Shown here: in pieces, positions 10,955 to 19,286 of the stretch | Numbering within the stretch: the stretch's first letter is position 1 | Layout of the letters: every line of letters starts with the position of its first letter | From: Streptomyces sp. WP-1 | GTDB lineage: Bacteria > Actinomycetota > Actinomycetes > Streptomycetales > Streptomycetaceae | Direction: 5' to 3' | DNA: 64,000 bases | Assembly (NCBI RefSeq): GCF_030450125.1 | Contig: NZ_CP123923.1 | Location: 5,394,001-5,458,000 of the forward strand | Notes under the pieces: generated by a model | Told to the model about the DNA's origin: nothing | Seen by the model: the letters and a program-made list of their open reading frames with translations, nothing else | The model's database searches: none | Translations under genes and position numbers: made by a program

Positions 10955-10991
10955 GGAGTGAGGAGTGAGGAGTGAGGAGTGAGGAGTGAGG
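10952..10991 (+). repeat. TGAGGAG tandem repeat carrying ribosome binding sites
   Basis: Five complete copies of the heptamer TGAGGAG run from 10952 to 10986, followed by a partial copy (TGAGG). Each copy contains both a stop codon and a GAGGAG Shine-Dalgarno core, and the array fills the entire gap between the two permease genes. Confidence 0.9.
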
Positions 10992-10994
10992 CCG

Positions 10995-11828
10995 ATGGAT
11001 GACGCCCTGGTGAGGGCCGGGCGGGCGCTGCGGGCCGTGGTGCTCGTCGTGCTCGCGCTGCTCTTCCTCATCCCCTTCTATCTGCTGCTGCGCAACGGGC
11101 TGTCCAGTGAGCGGGACATCACCTCGCCCGAATGGACCTTCTTCCCCACGGAGTTGAGGTGGGGGAACGTACGAGAACTGTTTGACGACCCCTCCGTACC
11201 GTTCGCCCGCTCGCTGCTCAACTCCGCCCTGATCGCCGTCGCCACCACCCTCGGCACCCTGCTGCTCGCCTCCCTCGCGGGGTACGGCCTCGCCCGGATC
11301 CCCTACCGGCACGCGAACAAGGTGTTCTACGGCATCCTCGGCACCCTCCTGGTCCCGGCCGCCGTCACCTTCGTACCGAGCTTCGTGCTGGTGTCCTCCC
11401 TCGGCTGGGTCTCCACGCTGCGCGGGCTGATCGTGCCGACCCTGTTCTCGGCGTTCGCCTGCTTCGTCTTCCGGCAGTACTTCCTGGGATTCCCGGGGGA
11501 GTTGGAGGACGCGGCACAGGTCGACGGGCTCGGCCACTGGCGGACGTACTGGCTGGTGGTCGTGCCCAACGCGCGGCCGGTGTTCGCGGCGGTCGGCACC
11601 ATCGTCTTCCTCGGCGCCTGGAACTCCTTCCTGTGGCCGCTGGTGATCGGGCAGGACCAGAGCGCCTGGACGGTCCAGGTGGCGCTGTCCTCCTTCACCA
11701 CCGCCCAAGTCGTGCGACTGCACGAGCTGTTCATCGCGGCGGCCATGTCGATCCTGCCGCTGCTGGTGGTGTTCCTGTGCTTCCAGCGGTGGATCGTGGC
11801 GGGAGTGGAGCGATCCGGCATCGACTGA
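10995..11828 (+). CDS. Sugar ABC transporter permease (MalG-like)
   Basis: A 277-residue permease, partner of the preceding one. The N-terminal helix is VVLVVLALLFLIPFYLLL, five more hydrophobic segments follow, and the EAA loop is ELEDAAQVDGLGHW near residue 170-185. ATG 10995 is placed just after the TGAGGAG array; an in-frame GTG at 10986 is an alternative. It ends the operon. A purine-rich GGAGG tract (11843-11878) separates it from the convergent sortase gene; I see no clear terminator stem there. Confidence 0.9.
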   Translation: MDDALVRAGRALRAVVLVVLALLFLIPFYLLLRNGLSSERDITSPEWTFFPTELRWGNVRELFDDPSVPFARSLLNSALIAVATTLGTLLLASLAGYGLARIPYRHANKVFYGILGTLLVPAAVTFVPSFVLVSSLGWVSTLRGLIVPTLFSAFACFVFRQYFLGFPGELEDAAQVDGLGHWRTYWLVVVPNARPVFAAVGTIVFLGAWNSFLWPLVIGQDQSAWTVQVALSSFTTAQVVRLHELFIAAAMSILPLLVVFLCFQRWIVAGVERSGID

Positions 11829-11882
11829 GGCCGAGGACAGCACAGGAGGGGAGGGGAGGAGAGGAGGGGAGGAGACGGGGGC

Positions 11883-12557
11883 TCAGTGGCTGCCGGTCAG
11901 ATGGGCGAAGACGACCACGTTGCCCTGGTAACCGGTGGTCTTCGAGTAGCCGCCGCCGCAGGTGATCACGCGCAGCTCCGGGCGGGTGGCGGCGCCGTAG
12001 ACCTTCTGGTCGGGGAAGTCGCTGGCGGCGTAGACCTCGACGGCGTCCACGGTGAACTCGGCCACGGTGCCGTCCCGGCGGTCCACCTCGATCCGCGCGC
12101 CCCGCTTGAGCGCGCCCAGATCGTAGAAGACGGCCGGGCCCTCCGTGTTGTCCACGTGCCCGGCGACGATCGCGGTCCCCCGCTCGCCGGGCGCGGTTCC
12201 CGCCTCGTACCAGCCGGCCAGGTTCTTGTTCTGCGCGGGCGGCACGTCGAGGCTGCCGGAGGGGGTGAGCGCGAGGCCCATCAGCGGGGCGTTCACGCGG
12301 ATGGCCGGGATGCGGATGCGCAGCGGCGGGGAGGGCGGCAGGGAGGGCGCGGACAGGCGTTCCTCGCCGGGGTCGGGGCGGCCCTCGGCGGCCGCAGGCT
12401 GCGGGGGAGTGTGCGACTGGCCGCCCAGCAGCCAGACCCCCGAGGCGAGGGCCACGGCGGTGACCGCGGCTATCGCGGTGTCCCCGAGCCGCCGCCCGCG
12501 GCGCCCCCGGGTCCCGCGGACACGGGTACGGCTCCCGGTCGGACGTGTGCTGCGCAT
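11883..12557 (-). CDS. Class F sortase
   Basis: A 224-residue membrane-anchored cysteine transpeptidase. A basic N-terminus (residues 1-24) precedes one transmembrane helix (AIAAVTAVALASGVWLL, about 28-44), a Pro-rich linker, and the sortase barrel. Catalytic residues visible are His134 in VAGHVDN and Cys200 in VITCGGGYS, with GNVVVFAHL closing the fold. ATG 12557 was chosen because GAGAGGGG precedes it. It follows, at 135 bp, a secreted protein with a C-terminal membrane anchor, its probable partner. Class F sortases are common in actinobacteria but their substrates are poorly known. Confidence 0.9.
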   Translation of the reverse strand: MRSTRPTGSRTRVRGTRGRRGRRLGDTAIAAVTAVALASGVWLLGGQSHTPPQPAAAEGRPDPGEERLSAPSLPPSPPLRIRIPAIRVNAPLMGLALTPSGSLDVPPAQNKNLAGWYEAGTAPGERGTAIVAGHVDNTEGPAVFYDLGALKRGARIEVDRRDGTVAEFTVDAVEVYAASDFPDQKVYGAATRPELRVITCGGGYSKTTGYQGNVVVFAHLTGSH

Positions 12558-12692
12558 ACGAACCCCTCTCCCGGGAGCGGACCCCCGAACTGGACCTGGG
12601 GCGGACCCCCTCCCCCTCCGGGCCGCGAGGGGCATCGGACCCGGAGGGGGCGGGACGTGCGGTACCGGCGGACGGACAGCGGAGGGTGTCCG

Positions 12693-13241
12693 TCAGATCC
12701 CGTCGCCTCTCGCCCGGCGATGCAGGAGCCAGGTACCGCCCGCGGCGGCGACGGCCAGCGCCGTCACACCCGCCGCGGTCTGCACGGGGTCGGGACCGAG
12801 CGCGCCCCCGACCCCCGTCTTCAGGCTGCCGCGCGGCTGCACCTGCTCGTGCGCCGCGCCGAGGGCCACCACCAGGTCGCCCGTCACCTGTCTGCTGCCC
12901 TCCGCGCACTTCGCGACGATCTCGTACGTCCCCGGCTGCGCGCTCGGCGGCACCTGGAACTGTCCGATCGCCTCGCCCTGGTGCGTGGTGGGCGCCAGGG
13001 TGAAGACGCCGGCGCCGACCGCGCCCGCGTCCCCGGTCGCGCCGCTCTTGTCCCCGCAGGCGGCGGTGTTCACCGTGACCTGTCCGCCGGGGATCGCGGT
13101 GGACGGGTACACCTCCAGGCTGCCCGTGGGGGCGCGCATGGGGCGCGCGGCCGCCGTGCCGCCGTAGGCGGGCGCGGCGGCGAGCGCTGCCGTTCCCACG
13201 GCGAGCGCGGTACCGGTCAGCAGACGGGCGGTGCGTCGCAT
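12693..13241 (-). CDS. Secreted, C-terminally anchored protein next to the sortase
   Basis: A 182-residue exported protein. Residues 1-28 are a signal peptide (MRRTARLLTG ... APAYG). The middle is an all-beta, Ig-like region with two conserved-looking cysteines (TAACGDK and VAKCAEG) that may form a disulfide. The end, VQTAAGVTALAVAAAGGTWLL followed by HRRARGDGI, is a membrane anchor with basic tail, as in sortase substrates; but no LPXTG is present, only LGPDP just before the helix. ATG 13241 follows GGGGAG at five bases. It sits upstream of the class F sortase in the same orientation. Function unknown; a sortase-associated surface protein is the simplest reading. Confidence 0.75.
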   Translation of the reverse strand: MRRTARLLTGTALAVGTAALAAAPAYGGTAAARPMRAPTGSLEVYPSTAIPGGQVTVNTAACGDKSGATGDAGAVGAGVFTLAPTTHQGEAIGQFQVPPSAQPGTYEIVAKCAEGSRQVTGDLVVALGAAHEQVQPRGSLKTGVGGALGPDPVQTAAGVTALAVAAAGGTWLLHRRARGDGI

Positions 13242-13482
13242 GGTGCTCCCCAGAGCTTGTCGAGCTTGTCCGACTGGTGTGTCCCCTGCCCTTCCGAGGT
13301 AAAGGGCTCGCGCCGGGATCCGCTTGCCGAGAGATCGGCCGGACTGCGGTGAACGGGTGGCGGGCGCGGCGGCCATACGGCTGAGCCGTGGCGGAGTCGG
13401 GGCAGGTCAGGGGTGGTGTGCCGGGGAGCACGAGAAGAAAGTACGAAGAACACACGAATGGAGCGACGAGGGGCCGTTGAAC

Positions 13483-13530
13483 GGGTGACCGGCCGGGTGA
13501 CGGGCCGGATGACGGGCCGGGTGACGGGCC
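13483..13530. repeat. Four 12-bp tandem repeats
   Basis: GGGTGACSGGCC-type units occur four times head to tail (13483, 13495, 13507, 13519) with one substitution each in copies 1 and 3. They lie in the 374-bp gap 13242-13615 between the metallopeptidase stop and the start of the sortase-associated gene. Apart from these repeats and the hairpin that follows, nothing else is seen in the gap. Confidence 0.85.
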
Positions 13531-13535
13531 GTCAT

Positions 13536-13565
13536 ACGGGCCCGGGGGTGCGCCCCCGGGCCCGT
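13536..13565 (-). terminator. Terminator of the M4 metallopeptidase gene
   Basis: ACGGGCCCGGGGG (13536-13548) and its exact complement (13553-13565) form a 13-bp GC-rich stem with a TGCG loop, 50 bp beyond the peptidase stop in the minus direction. Confidence 0.75.
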
Positions 13566-13615
13566 ACCGCCGACCGATCAGGTCAGTTCACGTCGACACG
13601 TCGACCGGCGTCCGC

Positions 13616-15265
13616 TCAGTTCACGTTGACCGCGCTCCACGCCGCCGCCACCGCGTTGTACTCCGCGCTGCCCGCGCCGTAGAGGTCCTTCGCCGCGTTG
13701 AGGGTGGCCGTGCGGGCGCCCGCGTAGTTGGTGGAGGACGTCATGTAGACCGTCAGCGCCCGGTACCAGATCTTGCCGACCTTGTCGTGGCCGATCCCGG
13801 TGACCGTCGAGCCGTTGTACGTGGGCGAGTTGTAGCTCACGCCGTTGATGGTCTTGGCGCCGCTGCCCTCCGCGAGGAGGTAGGCGAAGTGGTTGGCGAC
13901 GCCGGAGGAGTAGTGGACGTCGAGGTTGCCGACCGAGCTGCTCCAGTAGTCGGCCGAACTGCCGTCCCTGGAGGGCTTGTCCATGTAACGCAGCGCGGTC
14001 CCCCCGAAGCCGGAGCGGACGATCTGCTCGCCGATGAGGTAGTCACCGGGATCCGAGGGATTGTTCGCGTACCACTCGACCATGGTGCCGAGGATGTCGG
14101 AGGTGGCCTCGTTCAGGCCCCCGGACTCGCCCGAGTAGGTCAGACCGGCCGTCTTGGAGGTGACGCCGTGCGACATCTCGTGTCCCGCGACGTCGAGGGC
14201 GACCAGCGGTCCGAAGGTGGTCCCGTCACCGTCGCCGTACGTCATGCAGAAGCAACTGTCGTCCCAGAAGGCGTTGTTGTAGTTGCTGCCGTAGTGGACG
14301 CGGTTGTACGAGCCCTTGCCGTCGCCCGCGATGCCGTTGCGGCCGTGGACGTTCTTGTAGTAGTCCCAGGTCTCGTCGGTGCCGTACTGGGCGTCGACCG
14401 CGGCCGAGGAGCGGTCGGCGGTGGCGCCCGTGCCCCAGTGGTTGTCGGTGTCCGTGAACACGGTCGAGGGCGCCCGGCTGATGCAGATGCCGAAGATGCA
14501 CAGATCGGTCTTGTTCGCGGCGTCCCCGGTGTAGGTGTTGCCCCGGGTCGGGTCCTTGAGCTGGTACGACGATCCCGACTGGGTCGTCTCCAGCGGCACC
14601 GTCCCGCTGTACAGCGACCGGCCGTCACCGGTGGCGGTCTCGATGCTGTCCCAGGCGTCGATCCGGGCGCCGGTGCGGGCGTCGGTCAGCACGGTGCGCG
14701 CGACCGGGTTGCCGAGCGGGTCGAGACCGACCGCGTTCGTCCGCCAGGCGAGCCGGGGCGTGCCGTGCAGCGCGTCCACGATCAGCTGCGGCTTGGCCTT
14801 GACCTGCCGCAGCCGCTGCCCGGGGTTGGCCGCGCGCAGCGCGTTCGCCGCGAGGTCGGCGGCCTTGGGCGCGGCCACCCCGGGCGTGGTGGAGGGCAGC
14901 GCGATCGGGGCGCGGGCGGCCCGGTCGGCGCCCCGGTAGCCGCCGTCGGGGTCCAGATGGACGACGAAGTCGCCGCCCAGTACGGGGAGGCGGTGATAGG
15001 TGCGGTCGTAGCGGACGTGCTGGCTGCCGTCCTTGTCCACGATCACGTCCCGGACGCTCGTGGCCTGCGCGGAGTCGAGCCCCAGGCTCGACGCGTGCGC
15101 GAGCAGCGCCGACGCCGCGTGCCGCACGGCGGTGGCCCGGGTGGGTCCGGCCGTGGCGTGGGCGGCGGGGGAGAGGGTGGCGGCCAGCAGGGTCGCGCCG
15201 CTGACGGCGACACCGGCGGTGGCGAGACGACGGGATCCTCGGACGTGCTGCCGTATTCGGCTCAT
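13616..15265 (-). CDS. Secreted M4 (thermolysin-family) neutral metallopeptidase
   Basis: A 549-residue zinc endopeptidase precursor. A signal peptide covers residues 1-39 (ending AHATAG), an FTP/PepSY propeptide about 40-215, and the catalytic domain thereafter. The zinc ligands and catalytic Glu are in HEMSH (362-366) with the third ligand in GGLNEATSD (Glu386); the C-terminal alpha-helical domain includes a Y-x-S-SGVANHFAYLL segment with the transition-state His. ATG 15265 is preceded by GAGGAG. Length matches Streptomyces thermolysin homologues. Transcribed alone; a strong hairpin follows. Role: extracellular protein degradation. Confidence 0.94.
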   Translation of the reverse strand: MSRIRQHVRGSRRLATAGVAVSGATLLAATLSPAAHATAGPTRATAVRHAASALLAHASSLGLDSAQATSVRDVIVDKDGSQHVRYDRTYHRLPVLGGDFVVHLDPDGGYRGADRAARAPIALPSTTPGVAAPKAADLAANALRAANPGQRLRQVKAKPQLIVDALHGTPRLAWRTNAVGLDPLGNPVARTVLTDARTGARIDAWDSIETATGDGRSLYSGTVPLETTQSGSSYQLKDPTRGNTYTGDAANKTDLCIFGICISRAPSTVFTDTDNHWGTGATADRSSAAVDAQYGTDETWDYYKNVHGRNGIAGDGKGSYNRVHYGSNYNNAFWDDSCFCMTYGDGDGTTFGPLVALDVAGHEMSHGVTSKTAGLTYSGESGGLNEATSDILGTMVEWYANNPSDPGDYLIGEQIVRSGFGGTALRYMDKPSRDGSSADYWSSSVGNLDVHYSSGVANHFAYLLAEGSGAKTINGVSYNSPTYNGSTVTGIGHDKVGKIWYRALTVYMTSSTNYAGARTATLNAAKDLYGAGSAEYNAVAAAWSAVNVN

Positions 15266-15414
15266 CTGTCTCCTCGGAAAGGGCGCCATCCAGGCATGGG
15301 GGGATGGCGCTGGACGCCCCTGAGATTTAAGTGGGCATGACAACGCGTGTCCATAGGGAACTCACAGGAAGGGGAGAAGGAGGCCCTGCCCGGCCTGTTT
15401 CAACTCCTCCCCGG

Positions 15415-16887
15415 CTACTGCCGGTTGAGGGAACGGGTGACGCCCGCCGCGATCGTCGTCGCCAGCACCCAGCCCATCGCGACCAGCAGGTACGACAGCC
15501 ACTGGAAGCCGCCGCGCGGGGCGTACGCGGATTCCTGGCCGAAGTCGATGATCGGGAGGAGCAGGTCCAGGGTGTAGAAGAGCGGATTGAAGGCGGGGGC
15601 CTCGGACGGCTTGAGGGCGGGCGGGTGGTGCAGGGCGAAGGCGAGGGTGCCCGAGCACAGCAGCAGGAGCAGCCAGAGCGCGGCGCGCATCGGGCGGAAG
15701 CCGTAGCCGACGGCGGCGTCCTGGAGATGGCCCCACAGCCGGGCGTACGCCGGCAGGGTGCGGCGGTGCCGGCGCAGCTTGGCCAACTGGACGGTGCGGG
15801 CGGCGGCGTCGTCGCCCACCGTGCGGTAGGCGGTGGTCAACTGCTCGTAGGGGTGCGGGAGACAGCCGCCGTCCGGTTCCCGCTCCAGCAGCGGCAGGCG
15901 TTGCTCGGCGGGGAGGTGCGGCGTCAGGACGCGGTAGGCGAGACCGTCGAGCTGGACCTGCCCGGGCCATACCTCCGGCGGCACGTGCAGCAGATCGAGC
16001 TGGGCGCGGCGCAGATTGACCGTGCCCTCGATCGGCGCGGCCTCGCGCAGCCACAGCTCGCCGACGACCGCGCTGCTGACGCGCAGGGCGTGCCCGCCGG
16101 GGTTCGCCAACCGGGCGTACGCCAGGTTGAGTTGGCGCGGGATGCGGGCGCCGCTCAGATTCACCCGGCCCCGCGCGCGCAGCCGCATCGCGTGCAGATC
16201 GGTGCCGACGGACAGCACCTCGGCGTGCAGCGCGGTACCGCCGGGGGCGTCGAGCAGCGCGTCGTCGAGGCGCACCTGCCCGCCGACGACGGCCCCGTTC
16301 AGCTGCACCATGCCGTGCGCGACCAGCTCCGGTGCCCATACGTCCGCGGCCACCTCGGCGTGGTTGAGCTGGAGCACGGCCGTCTCCGGGTCCTCCCCTG
16401 GCCTGCCGAGCCGCGCCCCGTTGGCGAAGAACCCCCCGGCCAGCCTGGCGCCCTGGAGCCGCACCGGGCCCGTGACACGGCAGCAGGTGATCCGCACCAC
16501 CCCGTCGGCGCGCAGCGTCCCGGCCGTCAGCCCCGGCAGCACCGAGTCGCTGAGGACCAGGGCGCCGATCCGCGCCCCGTACAGGTCGGGCGCCTGCTCG
16601 AAGTGGCAGGCGCGCAGCCGGACGGCGCAGGTGACGGTGCCGTACTTCAGGTCGAGCCGCCCGGTGACCCGCGCGCCGCGTACCTTCAGCCCCGCCGTAC
16701 GCCCCTCCCGGACCGGCCCCGCCAGCAGCAACTCCCGCAGGAATTCCCCCCGTACGGTGCGTTCCGCGCCCCAGTCGGCGCCCCGCTCGGGACCGTCCTC
16801 GTCGCCCTCCTGGAAGTCGACCCCCTCGCCGAGCGGGAAGGCGTCCAGGACCCGGCGTTCGGCGGGCGTCAGGTCGGCGAGGTCCAC
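15415..16887 (-). CDS. Membrane protein with pentapeptide-like beta repeats
   Basis: A 490-residue protein. The first about 320 residues are a regular series of beta-turn units (for example GARVTGRLDL, CRVTGPVRLQGARL, ALLDAPGGTALHAE) resembling pentapeptide/right-handed helix repeats. Residues about 360-490 contain two clear membrane segments, ALWLLLLLCSGTLAFAL and LLVAMGWVLATTIAAGV, separated by a short outside loop. Streptomyces homologues are often labelled membrane-associated oxidoreductase, but no nucleotide or metal motif is visible, so I do not endorse that. GTG 16887 lies four bases after the stop of the SanA/YdcF gene and is probably coupled to it. Confidence 0.7.
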   Translation of the reverse strand: MDLADLTPAERRVLDAFPLGEGVDFQEGDEDGPERGADWGAERTVRGEFLRELLLAGPVREGRTAGLKVRGARVTGRLDLKYGTVTCAVRLRACHFEQAPDLYGARIGALVLSDSVLPGLTAGTLRADGVVRITCCRVTGPVRLQGARLAGGFFANGARLGRPGEDPETAVLQLNHAEVAADVWAPELVAHGMVQLNGAVVGGQVRLDDALLDAPGGTALHAEVLSVGTDLHAMRLRARGRVNLSGARIPRQLNLAYARLANPGGHALRVSSAVVGELWLREAAPIEGTVNLRRAQLDLLHVPPEVWPGQVQLDGLAYRVLTPHLPAEQRLPLLEREPDGGCLPHPYEQLTTAYRTVGDDAAARTVQLAKLRRHRRTLPAYARLWGHLQDAAVGYGFRPMRAALWLLLLLCSGTLAFALHHPPALKPSEAPAFNPLFYTLDLLLPIIDFGQESAYAPRGGFQWLSYLLVAMGWVLATTIAAGVTRSLNRQ

Positions 16888-16891
16888 GCGC

Positions 16892-17593
16892 TCAGCCCTT
16901 TCCGCGCCGGGCGGGGCTCCCCGCTCCGGCGAGCGCCTCGGCGACCCCCTTGTCCCGGGGGCCCAGGAATTTCGGGTCCGGGCGGAAGACCGTGTCCAGC
17001 AGCGCCTTGCCCGCCGCGAACACCTCGCGGGTGCCGCCGTAGTACCAGGTGGCGTCGTGCGGCTCGTCGACCCCGACGCCGTACGAGTCGATGCCCGCCG
17101 CCTCGCACAGCGCGACCGCCCGCCGGATGTGGAAACCCTGGCTGACCAGCAGCGCGCGGTCCACACCGAAGATCTTCCTGGCCCGTACGCAGGAGTCCCA
17201 GGTGTCGAAACCGGCATAGTCCCGCACGATCCTGCCACCCGGCACCCCGTGCTTGGTGAGGTACGTGCGCATGGCGTCCGGCTCGTCGTAGTCCTCGCGG
17301 CTGTTGTCGCCGGTGACGAGGACGACCTTGACCCGGCCCGCACGGTACAGCGCCGCCGACGCGTCCAGGCGGCGGGCGAGGTACGGCGACGGCTCCCCGT
17401 TCCACAGCCCGGCCCCGAACACCACCGCGACCGGCGCCGGCGGCGCGTCCGCGACCGTGCGCAGCCGGTCCGCCGTGGACGTGAACAGCCAGGCCCCCGG
17501 CAGCAGCGCCAGCACGCAGACGGCCACCACGGCCCGCACCAGCCGCCGCTGCCCGGCGCGGGTGCGCGGCAACCGCGGTCCACGGATCCTCAT
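16892..17593 (-). CDS. SanA/YdcF (DUF218) family membrane protein
   Basis: A 233-residue protein with one N-terminal transmembrane helix ([19 protein letters not shown], about 19-37) and a DUF218 domain outside or at the membrane: VAVVFGAGL, then VLVTGDNS and later [20 protein letters not shown], the conserved glycine and Ser/Gln-rich loops of the family. E. coli SanA affects envelope permeability to vancomycin. ATG 17593 is preceded by GGGGGAG at six bases. The 5' side is filled by a 123-bp GGACCC-type repeat array. It forms a two-gene operon with the repeat-containing membrane protein. Confidence 0.85.
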   Translation of the reverse strand: MRIRGPRLPRTRAGQRRLVRAVVAVCVLALLPGAWLFTSTADRLRTVADAPPAPVAVVFGAGLWNGEPSPYLARRLDASAALYRAGRVKVVLVTGDNSREDYDEPDAMRTYLTKHGVPGGRIVRDYAGFDTWDSCVRARKIFGVDRALLVSQGFHIRRAVALCEAAGIDSYGVGVDEPHDATWYYGGTREVFAAGKALLDTVFRPDPKFLGPRDKGVAEALAGAGSPARRGKG

Positions 17594-17613
17594 GTGCTGC
17601 TCCCCCTCGGTAC

Positions 17614-17736
17614 GGAACCCGGACCCGGACCCGGAACCCGGACCCGGACCCGGAACCCGGACCCGGAACCCGGACCCGGACCCGGAACCCGGACCCGGAA
17701 CCCGGAACCCGGACCCGGAACCCAGACCCGGAACCC
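17614..17736. repeat. GGACCC / GGAACCC microsatellite array
   Basis: Nineteen consecutive units, ten hexamers (GGACCC, one with an A for the first G) and nine heptamers (GGAACCC), cover 123 bp without interruption in an irregular order. The array begins 20 bp upstream of the SanA/YdcF start codon and lies in its leader/promoter region, between it and divergent dgt. Confidence 0.95.
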
Positions 17737-17880
17737 GGTGCCGGTTCCGACCATGGAGGACGCCACCGGGGGCCGTCCGGTTCGCCTCGGTGTGCGAATC
17801 CACCCCGCCGGGACGGCCGGATTCCCGCTCCCGCCGTACGACTGGGCCACCCGGCACCCCCATTCGTCACCCCTTGCGTC

Positions 17881-17886
17881 TACTGT
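17881..17886 (+). promoter_or_regulatory. Candidate -10 box of leaderless dgt
   Basis: TACTGT lies exactly six bases before ATG 17893, and no Shine-Dalgarno sequence is present. That distance puts the transcription start at or next to the start codon, as in known leaderless Streptomyces genes. No convincing -35 is seen. Confidence 0.45.
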
Positions 17887-17892
17887 CGAATC

Positions 17893-19182
17893 ATGGAAGG
17901 CAGCGCACCCCCCGGCCCCTGGGGCCCCGATCCCTACAGCCCCGCGGACCTGGAGCGCTGGGCGCCCGAGCCCGACAAACGCCCCGGCCGCACCGCCTTC
18001 CAGCGCGACCGCGCCCGGATCCTGCACTCCGCCGCGCTGCGCCGCCTCGCGGGCAAGACGCAGGTCGTCACGCCGGGCAGCCACAGCCAGGTCTGGGACG
18101 CCAGCCCCCGCACCCGGCTCACCCACTCCCTGGAATGCGCCCAGGTCGGCCGGGAACTGGGCGCGGCCCTCGGCTGCGACCCCGACCTCGTGGAAGCCGC
18201 CTGCCTCTCCCACGACCTGGGCCACCCGCCCTTCGGCCACAACGGCGAACAGGCGCTGAACGCGTTCGCGGACGACTGCGGCGGCTTCGAGGGCAACGCC
18301 CAGTCGCTGCGGCTGCTCACCCGCATCGAACCCAAGCGGTTCACCGAGCAGGGCTCCGTCGGCCTCAACCTCACCCGCGCCGCCCTCGACGCCGCCACCA
18401 AGTACCCCTGGCCGCGCGGCGCCCACCCCACCGACCCCGCCTCGGTGAAGTTCGGCGTGTACGAGGACGACCGCCCGGTGTTCGACTGGGCCAGGGCCGG
18501 CGCCCCCGGCACCCGCACCTGCTTCGAGGCCCAGGTCATGGACTGGTCCGACGACGTGGCCTACTCGGTGCACGACGTGGAGGACGGCCTGCACGCCGGC
18601 CACATCGACCCCAACTGCCTGCACGCCGAGCCCGAACGGCAGACCGTGTTCGAGGTGGCCATCGGCCGCTACGTCCCCGCCGGCACCGAACCGGCCGAAC
18701 TCGCGGACGCCCTCGACCGCCTCCAGGACGCCGAGTGGTGGCCGCACGGCTACGACGGCAGCGCGGTCGCCCAGGCCCGCCTGAAGGACGCCACCAGTCA
18801 GCTCATCGGACGGTTCTGCCTGGCCGCCGAGGGCGCCACCCGCGCCGCCTACGGACACGGCCGGCTCACCCGCTACGACGCGCGTCTCGTCGTACCCCGC
18901 GAGGCCCGGATGGAGTGCGCGGTGCTCAAGGCGGTCGCCGACCGGTACGTGATGCAGCGCGCCGAGCAGGAGCGGCTGCGGGCCGATCAGCGGGTGATCG
19001 TGGCGGAGCTGGCCGAGGCGCTCACCGCCCGCGCGCCGGACGGCCTGGATCCGCAGTTTCGCGCCCTGTTCGACGGGGCATCCGACGACCACGCGCGCAA
19101 GCGGGTGATCGTCGACCAGATCGCATCCCTCACCGACGCCTCCGCGCTCTCGCTGCACGCGAGACTGACCGGGCATATGTGA
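17893..19182 (+). CDS. dgt: Deoxyguanosinetriphosphate triphosphohydrolase-like protein
   Basis: A 429-residue HD-domain enzyme of the dGTPase family, which releases triphosphate from dNTPs and helps control nucleotide pools. The HD metal ligands are visible: [16 protein letters not shown] (His of helix 1), [16 protein letters not shown] (HD pair, about residue 120), and [18 protein letters not shown] (distal Asp, about 220). [12 protein letters not shown] lies between, as in the family. Length fits the type-2 dGTPases of actinobacteria. Start ATG 17893 lacks a ribosome site but has a -10-like box six bases upstream. Encoded two genes before dnaG, the usual actinobacterial order. Confidence 0.93.
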   Translation: MEGSAPPGPWGPDPYSPADLERWAPEPDKRPGRTAFQRDRARILHSAALRRLAGKTQVVTPGSHSQVWDASPRTRLTHSLECAQVGRELGAALGCDPDLVEAACLSHDLGHPPFGHNGEQALNAFADDCGGFEGNAQSLRLLTRIEPKRFTEQGSVGLNLTRAALDAATKYPWPRGAHPTDPASVKFGVYEDDRPVFDWARAGAPGTRTCFEAQVMDWSDDVAYSVHDVEDGLHAGHIDPNCLHAEPERQTVFEVAIGRYVPAGTEPAELADALDRLQDAEWWPHGYDGSAVAQARLKDATSQLIGRFCLAAEGATRAAYGHGRLTRYDARLVVPREARMECAVLKAVADRYVMQRAEQERLRADQRVIVAELAEALTARAPDGLDPQFRALFDGASDDHARKRVIVDQIASLTDASALSLHARLTGHM

Positions 19183-19286
19183 GAGGAACGTGCACCGGGT
19201 GGCCTGATCGGGTCACTCCCCCTTCCCGCGGCCCGCCGGGTGCGGGACGCTCGCGGGTGGCGGCACCCTTACGAGGAGGCATACAA

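Noticed and set aside
11843..11878. Purine-rich GGAGG/GGGGAGG tract between the permease and sortase genes
   Set aside because: Could form a G-quadruplex or triplex, but simple purine tracts are frequent here and no clear stem or conserved pattern supports a function.
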